DNA from: Pirellulaceae bacterium
GTDB lineage: Bacteria > Planctomycetota > Planctomycetia > Pirellulales > Pirellulaceae
Direction: 5' to 3'
DNA length: 64,000 bases
Assembly: GCA_023382975.1 (NCBI GenBank)
Contig: JAHDXO010000036.1
Span: 24,618-88,617 of the forward strand
The notes under the pieces were generated by a model. It saw only the letters and a list, made by a program, of their open reading frames with translations, made no database searches and had not been told where the DNA came from. Both the position numbers and the translations under genes were made by a program. Position 1 is the stretch's first letter; every line of letters starts with the position of its first letter. This document shows, in pieces, positions 39,258 through 47,279 of this stretch.

Positions 39258-40574
39258 CTACACTTCCGGCCATTCGTAACCCTTGCGCACCGGGCGGGTG
39301 AGCATGGCGTTGGCTTCCGCGTCGTCGATGAACTGCTCGGCGTCCGGATCCCATTTTAGGTTGCGTCCCATCAGCCGAGCGATGTTCAGCAGATGGCAGA
39401 CCGTGGCGCTGCGGTGGCCCAGTTCGACGTCCGCAATCGGCCGCTCGCCCGAGGCGGCGCACTCCAGCCAATTGCCGACGTGGTTTTGATTCTGCCGAGG
39501 GTGGTTCGCCAACAACTCCTTGGCCATCTCTTCGGGATTCGAAGTCAGTCGGCCGCGGAATACTTCCATTTTCCCCTTTTCGCCGATGAAGATGCCGCCG
39601 CCCCGGTTGGCATTGTCCAGGCGGACGGTGATGCCGTTGGCGTAGCGGTAGCTGAGCCGCGGGTTCGAACAGATGTCGTTGCCGCGGCGGAGGTCTTCCG
39701 GTTCGGTGTACGTCGGCAGTTCCAAGGCCGGTCCGTCCACAAGAATCTCGGTCGGCCCGGTGCTGTCCAGCCCCAGAGCCCACTGGATCTGATCGAATCC
39801 GTGCGTGCCCCAGCCGGTCATTTCGCCGCCGCTGTAGGGCCGGAACGATAGCCAGCCGGGACGGCCGCGGGGAACGTAGAGTTCCGGATGATACGGCACC
39901 AGTTCCGTTGGCCCGCACCACATGTCCCAATCCAGACCTTCCGGGACCGGCTGTCCAGAAAAGCCGCACAGCCAGGGGCTTTCGAAGTTCGCCGCGATCA
40001 CCTCCTTGATCTTTCCCAATCCGCCGTTGCGGATGAATTCGCAACCGATGTAGTTCTCGCGCTGCGACCTCTGCTGGGAACCAACCTGGAAGGCGATGCC
40101 CGTGCGCCGGGCCGCCTTGACCATCAGCCGTCCCTCCGGGATGGTGAGCGTCAGCGGCTTTTCGGCGTAGACGTGCTTGCCGGCCAGCGCTGCGCTAATA
40201 CAGATGTTCGCCCGCCAGTGCTCGGGAGTCGCCGTCGTGATCGCGTCGACGTCCTTGCGGTCGAGCACCCTGCGGTAGTCCTGGTAGACATCCGTCGCGC
40301 CAACCGACTTGGCGATGCTCTCCCCGCGCGGCTGATTCACGTCGCAGACGCAGATGACCTGCGCCAGTCGATGCCCCACGGCGCTGCGGAACACCCCGCT
40401 CCCCTGCCGTCCTACGCCGATGCCCGCTACGCCGATGCGATCGTTCGCGCCAGGCCGGTCGCCCTGGGCGAGGGCCGTGCGCGGAATGATCGTCGGAAAG
40501 GCCACGCCTGCTGCCGAAAGAACAGCGGCTTGGCCGAGAAATCCACGTCGAGTCAACTGAGCTTTGCCCGTCAT
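39258..40574 (-). CDS. Tat-exported Gfo/Idh/MocA family oxidoreductase
   Basis: The protein has 438 residues from ATG 40574 with GGGAGAG 6 bases upstream. The twin-arginine signal is LTRRGFLGQAAVLSAAG, with a likely cut after ALA. The Rossmann motif is GVAGIGVGRQGSG, and the family segment HVYAEKPLTLTI carries the conserved Lys. The later GGGIFIGEKGKMEVFRG stretch is typical of planctomycete members. It probably oxidises a sugar in the periplasm together with the neighbouring sugar isomerase-like and DUF6807 proteins. Confidence 0.92.
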   Translation of the reverse strand: MTGKAQLTRRGFLGQAAVLSAAGVAFPTIIPRTALAQGDRPGANDRIGVAGIGVGRQGSGVFRSAVGHRLAQVICVCDVNQPRGESIAKSVGATDVYQDYRRVLDRKDVDAITTATPEHWRANICISAALAGKHVYAEKPLTLTIPEGRLMVKAARRTGIAFQVGSQQRSQRENYIGCEFIRNGGLGKIKEVIAANFESPWLCGFSGQPVPEGLDWDMWCGPTELVPYHPELYVPRGRPGWLSFRPYSGGEMTGWGTHGFDQIQWALGLDSTGPTEILVDGPALELPTYTEPEDLRRGNDICSNPRLSYRYANGITVRLDNANRGGGIFIGEKGKMEVFRGRLTSNPEEMAKELLANHPRQNQNHVGNWLECAASGERPIADVELGHRSATVCHLLNIARLMGRNLKWDPDAEQFIDDAEANAMLTRPVRKGYEWPEV

Positions 40575-40731
40575 TGTGCGCTCTCCCGCTACGGCCTGTG
40601 GCCGCAATCAAAGTGGGTCGCGGGCGCCGAACGCGACTCGAAACACTTGGCAACTTCGCACTCGATCCGGTTCCGATCGGCGCTCGGAACCCACAAGGAT
40701 GCGAGCTGCGCGCATCCTCTGCCGGATCATT

Positions 40732-41559
40732 CTAACCAATGATCGACTTCAGATGCGCGATACTGCGCTCCGCCTGGTCCAACGTTCCACACTCGACACT
40801 CAAGACAATATCCTGCGGCACCGAGCGGCAGATGTCGACCACCCGCTGCCAGTCGATCACGCCGTCGCCACAGGCGCACCCGACCGCGGTCCCCATCACC
40901 TTGCCGCGCTCGGCGTCCGACTGCTCGATCGAGATGTCTTTCGCGTGGATGTGAATCACGCGGTGCTTGATCCGTTCGAGCCACAGGTGGGGGTCTTCGC
41001 CGCCCAGGTAGGCGTTGCCGGTATCGAAGTTCGCACCCAGATTCGGCGAATCAACCAGATTCAGGCAACGGTCGTACAGATCCGGCTTCAAGGAATACGT
41101 CTGATGCATCTCGAAGCCGATCTTGATCCCCCGGCGCTCGCAGACCTTCAGGGCTTCCATCAGCGAGTAGCGGATGAGCACAAAGTCCTCGTCGGCCGTG
41201 GTCCACGGCTGCTTGTGCCCCTCGTGCGTGTTGATGATCGGCGCGCCCGCCTCGGCCGCAAAACGAGCGGCCTGCTTCAGATACTCAACGGCGATCTCCG
41301 GCTTGGACGCCTGGCTGTGCGAGGAAAACGCCGAGAGCTTCAAACCGTGCTTCTCCACCGCGTCGCGAATGCGCCAAGGATCGTCGAGCATCGAAACGCT
41401 GTGGAAATACCGCGCCTCGCTCAACAACTCGCGCCCCCAATGCACCATCGGCTCGATGTATTCGTAGCCGAGTTCCGCCGCAAACTGCACGGCCCACTCG
41501 AACGACTTGTGCGAAGTCCGTACCGCTTCGAGGTTCAATCCGATTCCTACTCGTCCCAT
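40732..41559 (-). CDS. Sugar phosphate isomerase/epimerase (xylose isomerase-like TIM barrel)
   Basis: The protein has 275 residues and no signal peptide. The AP-endonuclease-2 TIM-barrel pattern is clear: LGYEYIEPMVH, INTHEGHK, IGFEMHQTYSL, GANFDTGNAYLGG and VIHIHAKDI, with Glu, Asp and His residues for a divalent metal. These enzymes isomerise or epimerise sugars or related polyols. It is divergent from the XylR-type regulator, which may control it, and upstream of the oxidoreductase and DUF6807 genes. Confidence 0.87.
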   Translation of the reverse strand: MGRVGIGLNLEAVRTSHKSFEWAVQFAAELGYEYIEPMVHWGRELLSEARYFHSVSMLDDPWRIRDAVEKHGLKLSAFSSHSQASKPEIAVEYLKQAARFAAEAGAPIINTHEGHKQPWTTADEDFVLIRYSLMEALKVCERRGIKIGFEMHQTYSLKPDLYDRCLNLVDSPNLGANFDTGNAYLGGEDPHLWLERIKHRVIHIHAKDISIEQSDAERGKVMGTAVGCACGDGVIDWQRVVDICRSVPQDIVLSVECGTLDQAERSIAHLKSIIG

Positions 41560-41601
41560 AAGACCATTGTCCTTTCTGTATCGACGGGGTCTGTCTTGAC
41601 G

Positions 41602-41673
41602 GGGTCGGGAGTCGTTTTCGGAAAAGGTGTCTTCCCATGTGGTTCGTCGTTAGCCGAAAACGACTCCCGACCC
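41602..41673. repeat. 20-bp perfect inverted repeat in the regulator-isomerase intergenic region
   Basis: GGGTCGGGAGTCGTTTTCGG at 41602-41621 is the exact reverse complement of 41654-41673. A third copy of the core (CGAAAACGACTCCCG) lies at about 41752-41766, and a further facing pair (TTGGAGTTCACG near 41680, CGTGAACTCCA near 41738) overlaps the area. The whole 41560-41891 gap of 332 bases holds these repeats and presumably the divergent promoters. Confidence 0.85.
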
Positions 41674-41891
41674 TGCATGTTGGAGTTCACGCTTCAGCGT
41701 GCCGGTGCGCGGAGCCTCGCCCGCGGACACGATGAATCGTGAACTCCAGCGAAAACGACTCCCGTCCCCTTCCGCAAAACGCGACATTCATTCCTTGGCC
41801 AGCCCTTAGCCTATCCGAAAACAGGCTGGACGCCAGTGTCCGATCTTGCCAAAATAATGGTAGATTTTTGTCAGGCACGATCGGTCGTTAC

Positions 41892-43082
41892 ATGGCGAAT
41901 CCGAAACAAATATTGTTGCTGGTCGAAACGTCGCGAGTGTTCGGGCGGGGGGTGATTCAGGGAATCTCGCGCTACGCACAGCAGCGCGCGAACTGGATCT
42001 TCCATTTCGAGGACCGAGGCATTTTGGAGAGGCTTCCCGCCTGGCTGAAGAATTGGCAGGGCGACGGGATGATTGCCCGAAGCCCGTCGCGGGCTCTTTC
42101 CGACGCCATCAGCCAGTTCGCGTGCCCGCTGGTCGAGCTGCTGGGCGACGGCAAACAGCACGCCGCGGAAGTACACACGGACGAAGACTTGACGGCCGAG
42201 TTTGCCGTCGAGCACCTGCTCAAGCAGGGCTTCGAGCATCTGGCCTTCTACTCGATCGCCCAGTCGTGGTGGTCCGATGCGCGTCGCGATGCGTTCGAAC
42301 GACTCGTCCAGCGGCGCGGGCTTTCCGGCCACGTTTTCCCGGGGGCCTACGAGGGCGTCAACCTGCCCTACCCGACGTGGAGGCAGGAGTTCGAGGCTCC
42401 GCTGCTCGCGTGGCTGGACCATCTTCCCAAACCCGTCGGCGTTTGGGCCGCCGCCGATTCCCAGGCGATTCGAGTCCTGGAAGCCTGCCGCCGCTTGCAG
42501 TTCCACGTGCCGGCGGACGTCGGCGTCCTGGGCACCTCGAACGACGATATCGTCTGCCGGTTGTTGTCGCCGCCGCTTTCCAGCATCGAATTGAATCCGC
42601 AGGAAGTGGGATACAAGGCCGCCGCGCTGCTGGACTTGAAGATGAAGGTCCATTCCGGCCAGCGGGTGTCGCGGAAGCGGCTGGCAACGCCCATTCTCGT
42701 GCCGCCGTCCGGAGTCGTGGCCCGCCCGTCCAGCGACCGCATCGCCATCATCGATCCCGAACTGGACCAGGCCGTCAAGATCATTGCGAGCGAAGCCGTG
42801 CGCGGCCTGACCGTCGCGCAACTGGCGGAGGAAATGCTCGTCTCACGCAGCACGCTGGAGCGGCGATTCCGGGAGTTCTTCGGGTGCACCCCGGCGGAGG
42901 AGATCAACCGTGTCCGCATCGAGCGAGCCAAGGTGCTGCTGCGCGAGACCGCTTGGCCGGTCAGCGTTATCGGCGACAAGACAGGCTTCGCGTCCCCCGA
43001 GAACTTCGTCCGCTTCTTTCGCCGACTGGTCGGAACCACTCCGCGGCAATACCGCAATAGCTTCTACGGCAACGCGCCGTGA
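41892..43082 (+). CDS. XylR-type regulator: LacI-like sugar-binding domain with AraC DNA-binding domain
   Basis: The protein has 396 residues from ATG 41892; an upstream extension reads through intergenic repeats. Residues about 5-280 form a periplasmic-binding-protein-like sensor (ILLLVETSRVFGRGVIQGIS, LPKPVGVWAAADSQAIRV, VGVLGTSNDDIVC). Residues about 295-395 are an AraC-type double helix-turn-helix: RGLTVAQLAEEMLVSRSTLE and then VIGDKTGFASPENFVRFFRR. This matches E. coli XylR, which binds a sugar and switches sugar genes. It likely controls the divergent isomerase-oxidoreductase genes, but its inducer is unknown. Confidence 0.92.
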   Translation: MANPKQILLLVETSRVFGRGVIQGISRYAQQRANWIFHFEDRGILERLPAWLKNWQGDGMIARSPSRALSDAISQFACPLVELLGDGKQHAAEVHTDEDLTAEFAVEHLLKQGFEHLAFYSIAQSWWSDARRDAFERLVQRRGLSGHVFPGAYEGVNLPYPTWRQEFEAPLLAWLDHLPKPVGVWAAADSQAIRVLEACRRLQFHVPADVGVLGTSNDDIVCRLLSPPLSSIELNPQEVGYKAAALLDLKMKVHSGQRVSRKRLATPILVPPSGVVARPSSDRIAIIDPELDQAVKIIASEAVRGLTVAQLAEEMLVSRSTLERRFREFFGCTPAEEINRVRIERAKVLLRETAWPVSVIGDKTGFASPENFVRFFRRLVGTTPRQYRNSFYGNAP

Positions 43083-43195
43083 ATCGATCGTCCATCGTAT
43101 GAACGGCTTCTTTACCTGAACGGCCGGTCGGATACACTGGGTAGCTGGCTACTGGGTGACCTCTGGGTGATGACTTCGACAGCACGAGTACCCGA

Positions 43196-43486
43196 ATGAA
43201 TGCAGATCCGATCGGACCGAGCCCGGACGTGCCACCGACGAAGGAGGTGATGGGCGTTTTGTATCGAGACGAGGTCCTGCGGGCTCGCCGCATGTCTCCG
43301 GAGGAAAAATTGCTGGCCGGCGCTCGTTTGTTCGATTACGCGTGCCAGATCACGATGGCCGGCATTCGCCATCAGTTCCCGGAGGCCGACGAACAGCGAG
43401 TCCACGAGATCCTGATGCAGCGAGTCGCGTGGCAGCGCCGGCGCGACGCCTGCCGACCGAACTCGGAGTCAACCCGTGAATCCTGA
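43196..43486 (+). CDS. Conserved small hypothetical protein
   Basis: The protein has 96 residues. The core RRMSPEEKLLAGARLFDYAC followed by GIRHQFPEADEQRVHEIL is a pattern I associate with small proteins common in planctomycetes, often near nucleotidyltransferase or toxin-like genes; I know no function. An alternative ATG at 43250 has AAGGAGG two bases upstream, which is too close for an ideal start, so the longer form is given. It lies 70 bases before the cysteine synthase gene. Confidence 0.75.
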   Translation: MNADPIGPSPDVPPTKEVMGVLYRDEVLRARRMSPEEKLLAGARLFDYACQITMAGIRHQFPEADEQRVHEILMQRVAWQRRRDACRPNSESTRES

Positions 43487-43555
43487 AACCAGCACGGAAC
43501 CTCCACGACGCTCGAAGAAATCCGCCGCTCCCTTACGTCTTAGAATAGGATTCCC

Positions 43556-44443
43556 ATGCTCGCCGCAAACATCCTCGACCTGATCGGAAATACGCCGCTG
43601 ATTCGACTGGGCTCGGAGCCGATCTTCGCCAAGGCCGAGTTCCTCAACCCGGGCGGCTCGATCAAGGACCGCGTGGCCTTGGCCATGCTCGAAGGAGCCG
43701 AACGCGACGGACGGCTGAAGCCTGACTCGATCATCGTCGAACCGACCAGCGGCAACACGGGCATTGGCATTGCGTTGATCGGTCGCCTGAAGGGCTATCG
43801 GGTGAAGATCGTCATGCCGGAGGGAATGAGCGACGAACGCAAGAAGATCATCCGCGCGTTCGGAGCGGAACTGATCCTCACGCCCGACCGGGAAAGCATC
43901 GCCGGCGCCGTGCGGCGGGCGGCTGAAATCGCCGCGGCGGATCCGCGCGTCTTCGTGCCGCAACAATTCGAGAACCCGGACAATCCGCGCTGCCACTACG
44001 AGGACACGGCGCACGAGATCTGGCGGCAGATCCGCGGCGACGTCGATTGCTTCGTGGCCGGGGTGGGCAGCGGCGGCACGCTGCAAGGCGTGGGCACGTT
44101 TCTCCGCGAGCACAAGCCCGACGCGCACTTGGTGGCCGTCGAGCCGAAGGACGTGTCGGCATTGCTGGGGCACGAACCGGGCCTGCACCAGATCCAAGGC
44201 ATCGGCGACGGCTTCATCCCCGCCGTGCTCGACGTGTCGCTGGTCGACGAAGTGATCGAGGTGACCGACGAGGACGCGATCGAGACCACCCGGCAACTGA
44301 GCCGCGACCTCGGCCTGCTGGTAGGCATCTCGTCGGGCGCCAACGTGTGGGCGGCGCGACAGTTGAGCAAGCGGCGCACGGGCAACATCGTCACCGTCCT
44401 GGCCGACCGCGCCGAACGCTACTTCTCGACCGCACTGCTGTAG
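43556..44443 (+). CDS. cysK: Cysteine synthase (O-acetylserine sulfhydrylase family)
   Basis: The protein has 295 residues, the usual length of the family. Lys37 in NPGGSIKDRVA is the pyridoxal phosphate lysine; PTSGNTGIGIAL is the substrate-binding loop; VAGVGSGGTLQGVG binds the cofactor phosphate. It forms L-cysteine from O-acetylserine and sulfide in the cytoplasm; CysK and CysM are not easily separated here, and a cystathionine beta-synthase-like role is possible. Its 3' end overlaps the end of the opposite metallophosphoesterase gene by 25 bases. Confidence 0.88.
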   Translation: MLAANILDLIGNTPLIRLGSEPIFAKAEFLNPGGSIKDRVALAMLEGAERDGRLKPDSIIVEPTSGNTGIGIALIGRLKGYRVKIVMPEGMSDERKKIIRAFGAELILTPDRESIAGAVRRAAEIAAADPRVFVPQQFENPDNPRCHYEDTAHEIWRQIRGDVDCFVAGVGSGGTLQGVGTFLREHKPDAHLVAVEPKDVSALLGHEPGLHQIQGIGDGFIPAVLDVSLVDEVIEVTDEDAIETTRQLSRDLGLLVGISSGANVWAARQLSKRRTGNIVTVLADRAERYFSTALL

Positions 44444-45414
44444 TGAGGCAATTCAAAGCGCCGCCCAGAAATGCTCGGCCGGTTTTTGTCGCGCGGGTAC
44501 TCCGTTTCCGGGGCGCCTCGCTGCCACGGATCGGCGCCTTGCCATTCGCTGCGGGTGCCTTCGATCAGCAATTCGCCTCGGTCAAGGTCCACGGTCACCA
44601 GCGCCCAAAGCGGATCGCGGTAGGCAGCGACGTTGCGCAAATACGGATGGGACCGATGGATCTCGGGCGAATGGCTCTCCCGCGCCGCCGCGGCCGGCAG
44701 CCAGACGTACGATGCGCTGTTGATTTGCACGTAGCGGATGCCGTGGACTTCCAGAGCGTAGTCCTGATGGAAATGTCCGGAAAACACGGCCACGACTTTC
44801 CCGGGCCTGTCGGCTTCGGCGCGCTCGAGCAACCCGCGAACGGCGGATCGATTTTCGATGCCTCCGGCATCGTCGAGCGGATGGTGGAGAAACACACAGA
44901 CCGGGCGATCCGCGCCTTCCAACTGTTCGGCGAGCCATGCCTGCTGATCCGCGGCAATGAACTTCGCATAACCGCGCGCCGTCCCCCCGGGATCGTTGGT
45001 GTCCAGCACGATTCCACGGATCGGCCCGGCGTCGAACGTGTAATAACGCGAGGGCATCCCGTAAAAGGCAACCGTCTGTTCGCGCCGGTATCCGCCGTCC
45101 ATGTCGTGGTTGCCCAGGACGTGATAGCGATGCCCCTCGAACTTGTTCCATGCTGCCAGAAACTCCGCGTTGCGAGGATGCGGCCAGCAGAAATCGCCCA
45201 GTTGCAGGATGAAATCCACACCGGCCTTGTCCATCGCTTCCACGAACTTCTCGATGCGATCCAGCCCATCGTGCATCACATCCTGATGCACGTCCGAGAC
45301 TAGGCCGAACCGCACGCGGAGTCCGGATTTCTCCGAGCGAGCCGCACCTAGCGTCCAAGGCAGAGCCGCCACGATCCCGCAAAACCCTCGCCGCGTCATT
45401 CCGTATCGATGCAC
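44419..45414 (-). CDS. Tat-exported metallophosphoesterase
   Basis: The protein has about 331 residues. GTG 45414 is preferred because GGGAGG lies 6 bases before it; ATG 45420 directly abuts that site, and ATG 45399 is another option. The Tat signal is MTRRGFCGIVAALPW. The calcineurin-like motifs are present: FGLVSDVHQD (Asp-X-His), LQLGDFCW (Gly-Asp), HVLGNHDMD (Gly-Asn-His-Asp), FLHHPLD and FSGHFHQDY (Gly-His-X-His). It should hydrolyse a phosphomono- or diester outside the cytoplasm with two metal ions. It is the third gene of a second DUF1559-lipoprotein-enzyme set. Confidence 0.9.
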   Translation of the reverse strand: MHRYGMTRRGFCGIVAALPWTLGAARSEKSGLRVRFGLVSDVHQDVMHDGLDRIEKFVEAMDKAGVDFILQLGDFCWPHPRNAEFLAAWNKFEGHRYHVLGNHDMDGGYRREQTVAFYGMPSRYYTFDAGPIRGIVLDTNDPGGTARGYAKFIAADQQAWLAEQLEGADRPVCVFLHHPLDDAGGIENRSAVRGLLERAEADRPGKVVAVFSGHFHQDYALEVHGIRYVQINSASYVWLPAAAARESHSPEIHRSHPYLRNVAAYRDPLWALVTVDLDRGELLIEGTRSEWQGADPWQRGAPETEYPRDKNRPSISGRRFELPHYSSAVEK

Positions 45415-45518
45415 GTTCATCCTCCCTTGCGGGCACGAATCGTCAGACAATGACTCGACGCCCCCCGGTGTTTCCTGTCCGATCGTCTGGATGATCGACG
45501 CTTGTGCCGGAATCCATT

Positions 45519-45953
45519 CTATTGGGACACCAACTCGAGATCTACTTCGCCCATGCCGGGGGCGACCTCGACCGTCAGTCCCGAGTTGCGCAGGTCGGCG
45601 TACTTCGGAGGCAGTACCGATTTCGCGGTCACGGCGCCGCTGGCCGGCATCATGCCGTCCTCGCCGGTTCCTGCCGGGCCTGAGCCGTCCACCTTCGCCA
45701 CGGCCACCGCGTTGGACCCGACCACGGCCTGGACCGTGAAGAGGCCGTTGGCGTCGGTCCGGGCCGTGACGGGACTTCCTCCCTCGGGGCCGGAGAACAT
45801 CACCGCCGCATCGGCCAACGGCTGTCCGTCCCACGTTACCGTTCCTCGCACCGGGACCGTCTCCCGTCCGCTGCCGCCGCAACCGGTCAGACCCGCCAGA
45901 CAGACCGCGACAAGACACAACACGACGTTGCGGATATGTTTCTGCACAGCCAT
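45519..45953 (-). CDS. Lipoprotein with carboxypeptidase regulatory-like domain
   Basis: The protein has 144 residues. The lipobox is AVCLAGLTGC, followed by a GGSGR linker. The rest is a small beta-sandwich: VRGTVTWDGQPLADAAVMFS and RTDANGLFTVQAVVGSNAVA. It parallels the lipoprotein at 36456-36908 in type and in position after a DUF1559 gene (18 bases). These lipoproteins are typical DUF1559 partners in planctomycetes; their function is unknown. Confidence 0.87.
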   Translation of the reverse strand: MAVQKHIRNVVLCLVAVCLAGLTGCGGSGRETVPVRGTVTWDGQPLADAAVMFSGPEGGSPVTARTDANGLFTVQAVVGSNAVAVAKVDGSGPAGTGEDGMMPASGAVTAKSVLPPKYADLRNSGLTVEVAPGMGEVDLELVSQ

Positions 45954-45971
45954 CGTCGCCCTTTCTGCATG

Positions 45972-46922
45972 TTACGGAACGGTCACCGCATAGCCGTCTC
46001 GCCGATCACCCAAACGCTGGTAGGTCCAATGGTCGATCGCATCGGCCAGGAAACGAACCGCTCCGTCGCCGAGCAGGAAATGGGCTCCACCGGGATGCCG
46101 CGACTTGAAGCCCACCTCGGTGTTCCAGTTGCAGCGCGCCTTGCAGCCATCGCCCCCGGCAGCAGCGGGGTCCACAGCGCACGAATTGTAATTGATCGGA
46201 GGCTGGGTGAAACCGCCCCATTTATTCGAGTGGCTCCAGCCGGCGCGGACGTGGTTCGAGCAATCGGACAGCACTTCTCCGACGAAGATCGTGCTGGAAA
46301 GGCCGTCGACGATACTCGACATGCGGCTGGTGAAATTCCAGCCACGCCGGGTGAACGGACCAGCCGGATTGTCGACGTTTGTGCCCGGCGACGAATAGCT
46401 GGCCCACAAGGCATGTTCGCTGCAACTGCACGCGCTGTTGTTCGAGATATCGGCAGTTGGTCCCGCCGATGGATAGTAGTTCGACGCCTGGGTCTGACTC
46501 GGCACGTTGCCGATCTTGCTGTTGGCGCCGTCGCTGGGACACAGAAACGACGAGACGGCAATCGACCTGAGCAACGTGTTGCCATCCGACTGAGCCGTCG
46601 TCGTCTGTCCGTCGGTACTCTGATTGAAATCGAACAGCTCGTACAGGGCCTGCTGTTCCATGAAGGGCAGGACGCGAATGTGGATCGAGCCACGATCGTT
46701 GTTGCCGCCGTAGAACACGGCACCCGGCGGGAAACTCCGGTACGTGTCGTGATAGTTGTGCAGGGCTACGCCCCACTGCTTGAGATTGTTGGCGCACTGC
46801 GAGCGGCGTGCAGCCTCCCGCGCTGCCTGAATTGCCGGCAGCAACAAGGCCACCAGGATGCCAATGATCGCGATGACCACCAGCAATTCCACCAGGGTGA
46901 ATCCGCGTGGACGATTTGACAT
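45972..46922 (-). CDS. DUF1559 domain protein with type IV pilin-like N-terminus
   Basis: The protein has 316 residues. The head SNRPRGFTLVELLVVIAIIG is a prepilin cleavage site and helix; AAREAARRSQCANNLKQWGV follows. The DUF1559 signature near the C-terminus is KSRHPGGAHFLLGDGAVRFL. It is the first gene of the second leftward triad. The 357-base gap upstream separates it from a divergent pectate-lyase-like gene and should hold both promoters. Confidence 0.93.
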   Translation of the reverse strand: MSNRPRGFTLVELLVVIAIIGILVALLLPAIQAAREAARRSQCANNLKQWGVALHNYHDTYRSFPPGAVFYGGNNDRGSIHIRVLPFMEQQALYELFDFNQSTDGQTTTAQSDGNTLLRSIAVSSFLCPSDGANSKIGNVPSQTQASNYYPSAGPTADISNNSACSCSEHALWASYSSPGTNVDNPAGPFTRRGWNFTSRMSSIVDGLSSTIFVGEVLSDCSNHVRAGWSHSNKWGGFTQPPINYNSCAVDPAAAGGDGCKARCNWNTEVGFKSRHPGGAHFLLGDGAVRFLADAIDHWTYQRLGDRRDGYAVTVP

Positions 46923-47279
46923 GAAAACTCTCCTCCATCAAGATCCGTCGGGCCGTGGGGAAGCATACGACAGATGCAACACCGAACAACGAATAGGAAT
47001 ATCAAGATGCAGTCGAAGCATATTCAGTTTCATGTCAGGCCACGCACAGCCACAAGCGGCTTCTGTCGAGGCTGTCAGCTAGTTTAACCACTCCTATCCG
47101 TTTGGCAATCATCTTCCACCTGATTTCTCGGTCCGATTCTTGCCCGATTCGGTTGGCTGAGCATCGCTTGGAGATCGCCACCTGTCAAGCTACACTGGGG
47201 GCGTCGGGTGGGAAAGCCGGACGCGCACGGTGCGGCTTGGCTTTTTTCGACACAATGGTTGGCGGCGAGCGAGTTCAGT
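46923..47279. other. Divergent intergenic region, no gene seen
   Basis: These 357 bases between the DUF1559 gene and the pectate-lyase-like gene hold only short open frames without recognisable domains. Promoters for both genes must lie here, but I could not identify them with confidence. Confidence 0.5.

Noticed and set aside
43556..44443. Threonine synthase or serine dehydratase
   Set aside because: The NPGGSIKDR lysine motif and TSGNTG loop are those of the cysteine synthase family.
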